This document shows positions 33,156 through 45,285 of a stretch of DNA of 64,000 nt, one piece after another. Within the stretch, counting starts at the first letter, position 1; every line of letters starts with the position of its first letter. Source of the stretch: Pisaster brevispinus (Eukaryota; Echinodermata; Asteroidea; Forcipulatida; Asteriidae). Below the pieces are notes generated by a model that saw nothing but the letters and a program-made list of their open reading frames with translations, was not told where the DNA came from and searched no databases. The DNA is taken from the NCBI GenBank assembly GCA_023634235.1, contig JAMKCF010000031.1, positions 2,046,001 to 2,110,000 on the forward strand. Direction: 5' to 3'. Both the position numbers and the translations under genes were made by a program.

Positions 33156-35746
33156 GATCGGGAGTTATTCCCATTACCCCGGTCCGCACGACCTTGTCTC
33201 GCAGCCGGTTTTTTTTTTTTGGGGGGGGGTGTCAATTTCTGTTAGGGGTAGGGCTTACAACCAGGCCGCTCGCCTCGCCTACAGAGTCGTCAGCAACCCC
33301 AACCTCACGGTAGAGAGAGCCCTTGAGACGGGCTTTACAGTGGTGCTAAACTTGTGCAGATCCGATATTGCCTTGGGGGTGATTTGACCATCCTTTTTTT
33401 GTGTTTGTCTCTTTTACAGCAAATTCGAGATGAAGCTGTTTTGCGGGACCTTTGTAGCGTCCCCGTTTGCTGGTCTTTTCCGGTGTGAAGCTTGCCCGCA
33501 ACGGCCGTAAAAGTCCAATTTCCGGATGCAGGGATACCTAAGGAAGATTCAGGTAAAAAATTCATCTCTCTAGCATGCCTAGATCGGGAGTTATTCCCAT
33601 TACCCCGGTCCGCACGACCTTGTCTCGCAGCCGGTTTTTTTTTTTTTGGGGGGGGGGGTCAATTTCTGTTACGGTCAGGGCTTACATCCAGGCCGCTCGC
33701 CTCGCCTACAGATTCGTCAGCAACCCCAAACTCACGGTAGAGAGAGCCCTTGAGACGGGCTTTACAGTGGTGCTAAACTTGTGCAGATCCAAAATTGCCT
33801 TGGGGGTGATTTGACCATCCTTATTTTATGTTTGTCTCTTTTACATCAAATTCGAGATGAAGCTGTTTTGCGGGGCCTTTGTAGCGTCCCCGTTTGCTGG
33901 TCTTTTCCGGTGTAAAGCCTGCCCGCATTGGCCGTAAAAGTCCAATTTCCGGGTGCGGGGATACCTAAGGAAGATTCAGGCGAAATTTTCATCTCTCTAG
34001 CATGCCTAGATCGGGAGTTATTCCCAAATTCACCGCACAGTTAAATTGGGCCATTACCCCGGTCCGCACGACCTTGTCTCGCAGCCGGTTTTTGGGAGGG
34101 GTCAATTTCTGTTAGGGGTAGGGCTAACATCCAGGTCGCTCGCCTCGCCTACAGAGTCGTCAGCAACCCCAAACTCACGGTAGAGGGAGCCCTTGAGACG
34201 GGCTTTACAGTGGTGCTAAACTTGTGCAGATCCGATATTGCCTTGGGGGTGATTTGACCATCCTTATTTTGTGTTTGTCTCTTTTACAGCAAATTGGAGA
34301 TGAAGCTGTTTTGCGGGGCCTTTGTAGCGTCCCCGTTCGCTGGTCTTTTCCGGTGTGAAGCCTGCCCGCAACGGCCGAAAAAGTCCAATTTCCGGATGCA
34401 GGGATACCTAAGGAAGATTCAGGTAAAAAATTCATCTCTCTAGCATGCCTAGATCGGGAGTTATTCCCATTACCCCGGTCCGCACGACCTTGTCTCGCAG
34501 CCGGTTTTTTTTTTTTTTGGGGGGGGGTCAATTTCTGTTAGGGGTAGGGCTTACATCCAGGCCGCTCGCCTCGCCTACAGAGTCGTCAGCAACCCCAAAC
34601 TCACGGTAGAGAGAGCCCTTGAGACGGGCTTTACAGTGGTGCTAAACTTGTGCAGATCCGATATTGCCTTGGGGGTGATTTGACCATCCTTTTTTTGTGT
34701 TTGTCTCTTTTACAGCAAATTCGAGATGAAGCTGTTTTGCGGGACCTTTGTAGCGTCCCCGTTTGCTGGTCTTTTCCGGTGTGAAGCTTGCCCGCAACGG
34801 CCGTAAAAGTCCAATTTCCGGATGCAGGGATACCTAAGGAAGATTCAGGTAAAAAATTCATCTCTCTAGCATGCCTAGATCGGGAGTTATTCCCATTACC
34901 CCGGTCCGCACGACCTTGTCTCGCAGCCGGTTTTTTTTTTTTTTTTTGGGGGGTCAATTTCTGTTAGGGTCAGGGCTTACATCCAGGCCGCTCGCCTCGC
35001 CTACAGAGTCGTCAGCAACCCCAAACTCACGGTAGAGAGAGCCCTTGAGACGGGCTTTACAGTGGTGCTAAACTTGTGCAGATCCAAAATTGCCTTGGGG
35101 GTGATTTGACCATCCTTATTTTATGTTTGTCTCTTTTACATCAAATTCGAGATGAAGCTGTTTTGCGGGGCCTTTGTAGCGTCCCCGTTTGCTGGTCTTT
35201 TCCGGTGTAAAGCCTGCCCGCATTGGCCGTAAAAGTCCAATTTCCGGGTGCGGGGATACCTAAGGAAGATTCAGGCGAAAATTTCATCTCTCTAGCATGC
35301 CTAGATCGGGAGTTATTCCCAAATTCACCGCACAGTTAAATTGGGCCATTACCCCGGTCCGCACGACCTTGTCTCGCAGCCGGTTTTTGGGAGGGGTCAA
35401 TTTCTGTTAGGGGTAGGGCTAACATCCAGGTCGCTCGCCTCGCCTACAGAGTCGTCAGCAACCCCAAACTCACGGTAGAGGGAGCCCTTGAGACGGGCTT
35501 TACAGTGGTGCTAAACTTGTGCAGATCCGATATTGCCTTGGGGGTGATTTGACCATCCTTATTTTGTGTTTGTCTCTTTTACAGCAAATTGGAGATGAAG
35601 CTGTTTTGCGGGGCCTTTGTAGCGTCCCCGTTTGCTGGTCTTTTCCGGTGTGAAGCCTGCCCGCAACGGCCGAAAAAGTCCAATTTCCGGATGCAGGGAT
35701 ACCTAAGGAAGATTCAGGTAAAAAATTCATCTCTCTAGCATGCCTA
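33156..35746 (+). repeat. Trimer duplication (hybrid B/A, B, A) x2
   Basis: Starts: 33156, 33582, 34009 and 34452, 34878, 35304, offset 1,295-1,296. Shared markers: TTTTTTTGTG with GCGGGACC and GAAGCTTGCC in the hybrids; GGTCAGGG with GATCCAAAATT in the B copies; AATTGGAGATG with CGGCCGAAAAAG in the A copies. The tracts changed: T12G9 with extra TG to T14G9, and T13G11 to T17G6. Confidence 0.9.
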
Positions 35747-36174
35747 GATCGGGAGTTATTCCCATTACCCCGGTCCGCACGACCTTGTCTCGCAGCCGGT
35801 TTTTTTTTTTTTGGGGGGGGGGGGTCAATTTCTGTTAGGGGTAGGGCTTACATCCAGGCCGCTCGCCTCGCCTACAGAGTCGTCAGCAACCCCAAACTCA
35901 CGGTAGAGAGAGCCCTTGAGACGGGCTTTACAGTGGTGCTAAACTTGTGTAGATCCGATATTGCCTTGGGGGTGATTTGACCATCCTTATTTTGTGTTTG
36001 TCTCTTTTAAAGCAAATTCGAGATGAAGCTGTTTTGCGGGGCCTTTGTAGCGTCCCCGTTTGCTGGTGTTTTCCGGTGTGAAGCCTGCCCGCAACGGCCG
36101 TAAAAGTCAAATTTCCGGATGCAGGGATACCTAAGAAAGATTCAGGTAAAAAATTCATCTCTCTAGCATGCCTA
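35747..36174 (+). repeat. Hybrid monomer, B front and A back
   Basis: T13G12, CTTAC and GAGAG, then GTG and an A tail. The acceptor-like site reads TTTTAAAGC instead of TTTTACAGC, a rare loss among A backs. Also CTGGTGTTTTCC and CTAAGAAAGA. Confidence 0.85.
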
Positions 36175-39100
36175 GATCGGGAGTTATTCCCATTACCCCG
36201 GTCCGCACGACCTTGTCTCGCAGCCGGTTTTTTTTTTTTTTTGGGGGGGTCAATTTCTGTTAGGGGTAGGGCTTGCATCCAGGCCGCTCGCCTCGCCTAC
36301 AGAGTCGTCAGCAACCCCAAACTCACGGTAGAGAGAGCCCTTGAGACGGGCTTTACAGTGGTGCTAAACTTGTGCAGATCCGATATTGACTTGGGGGTGA
36401 TTTGACCATCCTTATTTTATGTTTGTCTCTTTTACATCAAATTCGAGATGAAGCTGTTTTGCGGGGCCTTTGTAGCGTCCCCGTTTGCTGGTCTTTTCCG
36501 GTGTAAAGCCTGCCCGCATTGGCCGTAAAAGTCCAATTTCCGGGTGCGGGGATACCTAAGGAAGATTCAGGCGAAAACTTCATCTCTCTAGCATGCCTAG
36601 ATCGGGAGTTATTCCCAAATTCACCGCACAGTTAAATTGGGCCATTACCCCGGTCCGCACGACCTTGTCTCGCAGCCGGTTTTTGGGAGGGGTCAATTTC
36701 TGTTAGGGGTAGGGCTAACATCCAGGTCGCTCGCCTCGCCTACAGAGTCGTCAGCAACCCCAAACTCACGGTAGAGGGAGCCCTTGAGACGGGCTTTACA
36801 GTGGTGCTAAACTTGTGCAGATCCGATATTGCCTTGGGGGTGATTTGACCATCCTTATTTTGTGTTTGTCTCTTTTACAGCAAATTCGAGATGAAGCTGT
36901 TTTGCGGGGCCTTTGTAGCGTCCCCGTTTGCTGGTCTTTTCCGGTGTGAAGCCTGCCCGCAACGGCCGTAAAAGTCCAATTTCCGGATGCAGGGATACCT
37001 AAGGAAGATTCAGGTAAAAAATTCATCTCTCTAGCATGCCTAGATCGGGAGTTATTCCCATTACCCCGGTCCGCACGACCTTGTCTCGCAGCCGTTTTTT
37101 TTTTTTTGGGGGGGGTCAATTTCTGTTAGGGGTAGGGCTTACATCCAGGCCGCTCGCCTCGCCTACAGAGTCGTCAGCAACCCCAAACTCACGGTAGAGA
37201 GAGCCCTTGAGACGGGCTTTACAGTGGTGCTAAACTTGTGCAGATCCGATATTGCCTTGGGGGTAATTTGACCATCCTTATTTTATGTTTGTCTCTTTTA
37301 CATCAAATTCGAGATGAAGCTGTTTTGCGGGGCCTTTGTAGCGTCCCCGTTTGCTGGTCTTTTCCGGTGTAAAGCCTGCCCGCATTGGCCGTAAAAGTCC
37401 AATTTCCGGGTGCGGGGATACCTAAGGAAGATTCAGGCGAAAATTTCATCTCTCTAGCATGCCTAGATCGGGAGTTATTCCCAAATTCACCGCACAGTTA
37501 AATTGGGCCATTACCCCGGTCCGCACGACCTTGTCTCGCAGCCGGTTTTTGGGAGGGGTCAATTTCTGTTAGGGGTAGGGCTAACATCCAGGTCGCTCGC
37601 CTCGCCTACAGAGTCGTCAGCAACCCCAAACTCACGGTAGAGGGAGCCCTTGAGACGGGCTTTACAGTGGTGCTAAACTTGTGCAGATCCGATATTGCCT
37701 TGAGGATTTGACCATCCTTATTTTGTGTTTGTCTCTATTACAGCAAATTCGAGATGAAGCTGTTTTGCGGGGCCTTTGTAGCGTCCCCGTTTGCTGGTCT
37801 TTTCCGGTGTGAAGCCTGCCCGCAACGGCCGTAAAAGTCCAATTTCCGGATGCAGGGATACCTAAGGAAGATTCAGGTAAAAAATTCATCTCTCTAGCAT
37901 GCCTAGATCGGGAGTTATTCCCATTACCCCGGTCCGCACGACCTTGTCTCGCAGCCGGTTTTTTTTTTTTTTGGGGGGTGTCAATTTCTGTTAGGGGTAG
38001 GGCTTACATCCAGGCCGCTCGCCTCGCCTACAGAGTCGTCAGCAACCCCAACCTCACGGTAGAGAGAGCCCTTGAGACGGGCTTTACAGTGGTGCTAAAC
38101 TTGTGCAGATCCGATATTGACTTGGGGGTGATTTGACCATCCTTATTTTATGTTTGTCTCTTTTACATCAAATTCGAGATGAAGCTGTTTTGCGGGGCCT
38201 TTGTAGCGTCCCCGTTTGCTGGTCTTTTCCGGTGTAAAGCCTGCCCGCATTGGCCGTAAAAGTCCAATTTCCGGGTGCGGGGATACCTAAGGAAGATTCA
38301 GGCGAAAATTTCATCTCTCTAGCATGCCTAGATCGGGAGTTATTCCCAAATTCACCGCACAGTTAAATTGGGCCATTACCCCGGTCCGCACGACCTTGTC
38401 TCGCAGCCGGTTTTTGGGAGGGGTCAATTTCTGTTAGGGGTAGGGCTAACATCCAGGTCGCTCGCCTCGCCTACAGAGTCGTCAGCAACCCCAAACTCAC
38501 GGTAGAGGGAGCCCTTGAGACGGGCTTTACAGTGGTGCTAAACTTGTGCAGATCCGATATTGCCTTGGGGGTGATTTGACCATCCTTATTTTGTGTTTGT
38601 CTCTTTTACAGCAAATTCGAGATGAAGCTGTTTTGCGGGGCCTTTGTAGCGTCCCCGTTTGCTGGTCTTTTCCGGTGTGAAGCCTGCCCGCAACGGCCGT
38701 AAAAGTCCAATTTCCGGATGCAGGGATACCTAAGGAAGATTCAGGTAAAAAATTCATCTCTCTAGCATGCCTAGATCGGGAGTTATTCCCATTACCCCGG
38801 TCCGCACGACCTTGTCTCGCAGCCGGTTTTTTTTTTTTTGGGGGGGGTCAATTTCTGTTAGGGGTAGGGCTTACATCCAGGCCGCTCGCCTCGCCTACAG
38901 AGTCGTCAGCAACCCCAAACTCACGGTAGAGAGAGCCCTTGAGACGGGCTTTACAGTGGTGCTAAACTTGTGCAGATCCGATATTGCCTTGGGGGTAATT
39001 TGACCATCCTTATTTTATGTTTGTCTCTTTTACATCAAATTCGAGATGAAGCTGTTTTGCGGGGCCTTTGTAGCGTCCCCGTTTGCTGGTCTTTTCCGGT

Positions 39101-39637
39101 GTAAAGCCTGCCCGCATTGGCCGTAAAAGTCCAATTTCCGGGTGCGGGGATACCTAAGGAAGATTCAGGCGAAAATTTCATCTCTCTAGCATGCCTAGAT
39201 CGGGAGTTATTCCCAAATTCACCGCACAGTTAAATTGGGCCATTACCCCGGTCCGCACGACCTTGTCTCGCAGCCGGTTTTTGGGAGGGGTCAATTTCTG
39301 TTAGGGGTAGGGCTAACATCCAGGTCGCTCGCCTCGCCTACAGAGTCGTCAGCAACCCCAAACTCACGGTAGAGGGAGCCCTTGAGACGGGCTTTACAGT
39401 GGTGCTAAACTTGTGCAGATCCGATATTGCCTTGAGGATTTGACCATCCTTATTTTGTGTTTGTCTCTATTACAGCAAATTCGAGATGAAGCTGTTTTGC
39501 GGGGCCTTTGTAGCGTCCCCGTTTGCTGGTCTTTTCCGGTGTGAAGCCTGCCCGCAACGGCCGTAAAAGTCCAATTTCCGGATGCAGGGATACCTAAGGA
39601 AGATTCAGGTAAAAAATTCATCTCTCTAGCATGCCTA
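36175..39637 (+). repeat. A-B run containing two copies of a three-monomer block
   Basis: Starts: 36175 B, 36600 A, 37043 B, 37466 A (440 bases), 37906 B, 38331 A, 38774 B, 39198 A (440 bases). The blocks starting at 36600 and 38331 repeat with an offset of 1,731-1,732. They share GGGGGTAATTTG in B, and CCTTGAGGATTTG with CTCTATTACAG in the 440-base A copies. Confidence 0.88.
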
Positions 39638-40488
39638 GATCGGGAGTTATTCCCATTACCCCGGTCCGCACGACCTTGTCTCGCAGCCGTTTTTTTTTTT
39701 TTTTGGGGGGGGTCAATTTCTGTTAGGGTCAGGGCTTACATCCAGGCCGCTCGCCTCGCCTACAGAGTCGTCAGCAACCCCAAACTCACGGTAGAGAGAG
39801 CCCTTGAGACGGGCTTTACAGTGGTGCTAAACTTGTGCAGATCCAAAATTGCCTTGGGGGTGATTTGACCATCCTTATTTTATGTTTGTCTCTTTTACAT
39901 CAAATTCGAGATGAAGCTGTTTTGCGGGGCCTTTGTAGCGTCCCCGTTTGCTGGTCTTTTCCGGTGTAAAGCCTGCCCGCATTGGCTGTAAAAGTCCAAT
40001 TTCCGGATGCAGGGATACCTAAGGAAGATTCAGGTAAAAAATTCATCTCTCTAGCATGCCTAGATCGGGAGTTATTCCCATTACCCCGGTCCGCACGACC
40101 TTGTCTCGCAGCCGGTTTTTTTTTTTTTTGGGGGGGTGTCAATTTCTGTTAGGGGTAGGGCTTACATCCAGGCCGCTCGCCTCGCCTACAGAGTCGTCAG
40201 CAACCCCAACCTCACGGTAGAGAGAGCCCTTGAGACGGGCTTTACAGTGGTGCTAAACTTGTGCAGATCCGATATTGCCTTGGGGGTGATTTGACCATCC
40301 TTTTTTTGTGTTTGTCTCTTTTACAGCAAATTCGAGATGAAGCTGTTTTGCGGGACCTTTGTAGCGTCCCCGTTTGCTGGTCTTTTCCGGTGTAAAGCCT
40401 GCCCGCATTGGCCGTAAAAGTCCAATTTCCGGGTGCGGGGATACCTAAGGAAGATTCAGGGGAAAATTTCATCTCTCTAGCATGCCTA
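39638..40488 (+). repeat. Two mosaic B-front monomers
   Basis: 39638-40062 is B through CATTGG, then A at GGATGCAGGGA and the GTAAAA tail. 40063-40488 is a B front (T14G7 plus TG), A at GTG/ACAG with GCGGGACC, then B at GTAAAG, CATTGG and GGGTGCGGGG. Their private variants are those of the 33156-35303 copies, so they are relatives of that block with different switch points. Confidence 0.82.
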
Positions 40489-43400
40489 GATCGGGAGTTA
40501 TTCCCAAATTCACCGCACAGTTAAATTGGGCCATTACCCCGGTCCGCACGACCTTGTCTCGCAGCCGGTTTTTGGGAGGGGTCAATTTCTGTTAGGGGTA
40601 GGGCTAACATCCAGGTCGCTCGCCTCGCCTACAGAGTCATCAGCAACCCCAAACTCACGGTAGAGGGAGCCCTTGAGACGGGCTTTACAGTGGTGCTAAA
40701 CTTGTGCAGATCCGATATTGCCTTAGGGGTGATTTGACCATCCTTATTTTGTGTTTGTCTCTTTTACAGCAAATTCGAGATGAAGCTGTTTTGCGGGGCC
40801 TTTGTAGCGTCCCCGTTTGCTGGTCTTTTCCGGTGTGAAGCCTGCCCGCAACGGCCGTAAAAGTCCAATTTCCGGATGCAGGGATACCTAAGGAAGATTC
40901 AGGTAAAAAATTCATCTCTCTAGCATGCCTAGATCGGGAGTTATTCCCATTACCCCGGTCCGCACGACCTTGTCTCGCAGCCGGTTTTTTTTTTTTGGGG
41001 GGGTCAATTTCTGTTAGGGGTAGGGCTTACATCCAGGCCGCTCGCCTCGCCTACAGAGTCGTCAGCAACCCCAAACTCACGGTAGAGGGAGCCCTTGAGA
41101 CGGGCTTTACAGTGGTACTTAACTTGTGCAGATCCGATATTGCCTTGGGGGTGATTTGACCATGCTTATTTTATGTTTGTCTCTTTTACATCAAATTCGA
41201 GATGAAGCTGTTTTGTGGGGCCTTTGTAGCGTCCCCGTTTGCTGGTCTTTTCCGGTGTAAAGCCTGCCCGCATTGGCCGTAAAAGTCCAATTTCCGGGTG
41301 CGGGGATACCTAAGGAAGATTCAGGCGAAAATTTCATCTCTCTAGCATGCCTAGATCGGGAGTTATTCCCAAATTCACCGCACAGTTAAATTGGGCCATT
41401 ACCCCGGTCCGCACGACCTTGTCTCGCAGCCGGTTTTTGGGAGGGGTCAATTTCTGTTAGGGGTAGGGCTTACATCCAGGCCGCTCGCCTCGCCTACAGA
41501 GTCGTCAGCAACCCCAAACTCACGGTAGAGAGAGCCCTTGAGACGGGCTTTACAGTGGTGCTAAACTTGTGCAGATCCGATAATGCCTTGGGGGTGATTT
41601 GACCATCCTTATTTTATGTTTGTCTCTTTTACATCAAATTCGAGATGAAGCTGTTTTGCGGGGCCTTTGTAGCGTCCCCGTTTGCTGGTCTTTTCCGGTG
41701 TAAAGCCTGCCCGCATTGGCCGTAAAAGTCCAATTTCCGGGTGCGGGGATACCTCAGGAAGATTCAGGGGAAAATTTCATCTCTCTAGCATGCCTAGATC
41801 GGGAGTTATTCCCAAATTCACCGCACAGTTAAATTGGGCCATTACCCCGGTCCGCACGACCTTGTCTCGCAGCCGGTTTTTGGGAGGGGTCAATTTCTGT
41901 TAGGGGTAGGGCTAACATCCAGGTCGCTCGCCTCGCCTACAGAGTCATCAGCAACCCCAAACTCACGGTAGAGGGAGCCCTTGAGACGGGCTTTACAGTG
42001 GTGCTAAACTTGTGCAGATCCGATATTGCCTTAGGGGTGATTTGACCATCCTTATTTTGTGTTTGTCTCTTTTACAGCAAATTCGAGATGAAGCTGTTTT
42101 GCGGGGCCTTTGTAGCGTCCCCGTTTGCTGGTCTTTTCCGGTGTGAAGCCTGCCCGCAACGGCCGTAAAAGTCCAATTTCCGGATGCAGGGATACCTAAG
42201 GAAGATTCAGGTAAAAAATTCATCTCTCTAGCATGCCTAGATCGGGAGTTATTCCCATTACCCCGGTCCGCACGACCTTGTCTCGCAGCCGGTTTTTTTT
42301 TTTTGGGGGGGGTCAATTTCTGTTAGGGGTAGGGCTTACATCCAGGCCGCTCGCCTCGCCTACAGAGTCGTCAGCAACCCCAAACTCACGGTAGAGGGAG
42401 CCCTTGAGACGGGCTTTACAGTGGTGCTAAACTTGTGCAGATCCGATATTGCCTTGGGGGTGATTTGACCATGCTTATTTTATGTTTGTCTCTTTTACAT
42501 CAAATTCGAGATGAAGCTGTTTTGTGGGGCCTTTGTAGCGTCCCCGTTTTGCTGGTCTTTTCCGGTGTAAAGCCTGCCCGCATTGGCCGTAAAAGTCCAA
42601 TTTCCGGGTGCGGGGATACCTAAGGAAGATTCAGGCGAAAATTTCATCTCTCTAGCATGCCTAGATCGGGAGTTATTCCCAAATTCACCGCACAGTTAAA
42701 TTGGGCCATTACCCCGGTCCGCACGACCTTGTCTCGCAGCCGGTTTTTGGGAGGGGTCAATTTCTGTTAGGGGTAGGGCTAACATCCAGGTCGCTCGCCT
42801 CGCCTACAGAGTCGTCAGCAACCCCAAACTCACGGTAGAGGGAGCCCTTGAGACGGGCTTTACAGTGGTGCTAAACTTGTGCAGATCCGATATTGCCTTG
42901 GGGGTGATTTGACCATCCTTATTTTGTGTTTGTCTCTTTTACAGCAAATTCGAGATGAAGCTGTTTTGCGGGGCCTTTGTAGCGTCCCCGTTTGCTGGTC
43001 TTTTCCGGTGTGAAGCCTGCCCGCAACGGCCGTAAAAGTCCAATTTCCGGATGCAGGGATACCTAAGGAAGATTCAGGTAAAAAATTCATCTCTCTAGCA
43101 TGCCTAGATCGGGAGTTATTCCCATTACCCCGGTCCGCACGACCTTGTCTCGCAGCCGGTTTTTTTTTTTTTTGGGGGGGGTCAATTTCTGTTAGGGGTA
43201 GGGCTTACATCCAGGCCGCTCGCCTCGCCTACAGAGTCGTCAGCAACCCCAAACTCACGGTAGAGAGAGCCCTTGAGACGGGCTTTACAGTGGTGCTAAA
43301 CTTGTGCAGATCCGATATTGCCTTGGGGGTGATTTGACCATCCTTATTTTATGTTTGTCTCTTTTACATCAAATTCGAGATGAAGCTGTTTTGCGGGGCC

Positions 43401-45285
43401 TTTGTAGCGTCCCCGTTTGCTGGTCTTTTCCGGTGTAAAGCCTGCCCGCATTGGCCGTAAAAGTCCAATTTCCGGGTGCGGGGATACCTAAGGAAGATTC
43501 AGGCGAAAATTTCATCTCTCTAGCATGCCTAGATCGGGAGTTATTCCCAAATTCACCGCACAGTTAAATTGGGCCATTACCCCGGTCCGCACGACCTTGT
43601 CTCGCAGCCGGTTTTTGGGAGGGGTCAATTTCTGTTAGGGGTAGGGCTAACATCCAGGTCGCTCGCCTCGCCTACAGAGTCGTCAGCAACCCCAAACTCA
43701 CGGTAGAGAGAGCCCTTGAGACGGGCTTTACAGTGGTGCTAAACTTGTGCAGATCCGATATTGCCTTGGGGGTGATTTGACCATGCTTATTTTATGTTTG
43801 TCTCTTTTACATCAAATTCGAGATGAAGCTGTTTTGTGGGGCCTTTGTAGCGTCCCCGTTTTGCTGGTCTTTTCCGGTGTAAAGCCTGCCCGCATTGGCC
43901 GTAAAAGTCCAATTTCCGGGTGCGGGGATACCTAAGGAAGATTCAGGCGAAAATTTCATCTCTCTAGCATGCCTAGATCGGGAGTTATTCCCAAATTCAC
44001 CGCACAGTTAAATTGGGCCATTACCCCGGTCCGCACGACCTTGTCTCGCAGCCGGTTTTTGGGAGGGGTCAATTTCTGTTAGGGGTAGGGCTAACATCCA
44101 GGTCGCTCGCCTCGCCTACAGAGTCGTCAGCAACCCCAAACTCACGGTAGAGGGAGCCCTTGAGACGGGCTTTACAGTGGTGCTAAACTTGTGCAGATCC
44201 GATATTGCCTTGGGGGTGATTTGACCATCCTTATTTTGTGTTTGTCTCTTTTACAGCAAATTCGAGATGAAGCTGTTTTGCGGGGCCTTTGTAGCGTCCC
44301 CGTTTGCTGGTCTTTTCCGGTGTGAAGCCTGCCCGCAACGGCCGTAAAAGTCCAATTTCCGGATGCAGGGATACCTAAGGAAGATTCAGGTAAAAAATTC
44401 ATCTCTCTAGCATGCCTAGATCGGGAGTTATTCCCATTACCCCGGTCCGCACGACCTTGTCTCGCAGCCGGTTTTTTTTTTTTGGGGGGGGGTCAATTTC
44501 TGTTAGGGGTAGGGCTTACATCCAGGCCGCTCGCCTCGCCTACAGAGTCGTCAGCAACCCCAAACTCACGGTAGAGAGAGCCCTTGAGACGGGCTTTACA
44601 GTGGTGCTAAACTTGTGCAGATCCGATATTGCCTTGGGGGTGATTTGACCATCCTTATTTTATGTTTGTCTCTTTTACATCAAATTCGAGATGAAGCTGT
44701 TTTGCGGGGCCTTTGTAGCGTCCCCGTTTGCTGGTCTTTTCCGGTGTAAAGCCTGCCCGCATTGGCCGTAAAAGTCCAATTTCCGGGTGCGGGGATACCT
44801 AAGGAAGATTCAGGCGAAAATTTCATCTCTCTAGCATGCCTAGATCGGGAGTTATTCCCAAATTCACCGCACAGTTAAATTGGGCCATTACCCCGGTCCG
44901 CACGACCTTGTCTCGCAGCCGGTTTTTGGGAGGGGTCAATTTCTGTTAGGGGTAGGGCTAACATCCAGGTCGCTCGCCTCGCCTACAGAGTCGTCAGCAA
45001 CCCCAAACTCACGGTAGAGGGAGCCCTTGAGACGGGCTTTACAGTGGTGCTAAACTTGTGCAGATCCGATATTGCCTTGGGGGTGATTTGACCATCCTTA
45101 TTTTGTGTTTGTCTCTTTTACAGCAAATTCGAGATGAAGCTGTTTTGCGGGGCCTTTGTAGCGTCCCCGTTTGCTGGTCTTTTCCGGTGTGAAGCCTGCC
45201 CGCAACGGCCGTAAAAGTCCAATTTCCGGATGCAGGGATACCTAAGGAAGATTCAGGTAAAAAATTCATCTCTCTAGCATGCCTA
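40489..45285 (+). repeat. Trimer-period block with two A/B hybrids
   Basis: Starts: 40489 A, 40932 B, 41354 hybrid (A insert and short tract, B from CTTAC on), 41797 A, 42240 B, 42664 A, 43107 B, 43532 hybrid (A to GTC, B from GAGAG; 444 bases), 43976 A, 44419 B, 44843 A. The copies at 40489 and 41797 share AGAGTCATCAG and CCTTAGGGG. Those at 40932, 42240 and 43532 share CCATGCTT and TTGTGGGG; the last two also share an extra T in CGTTTTGC. Offsets are 1,308 and 1,312. Confidence 0.88.
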
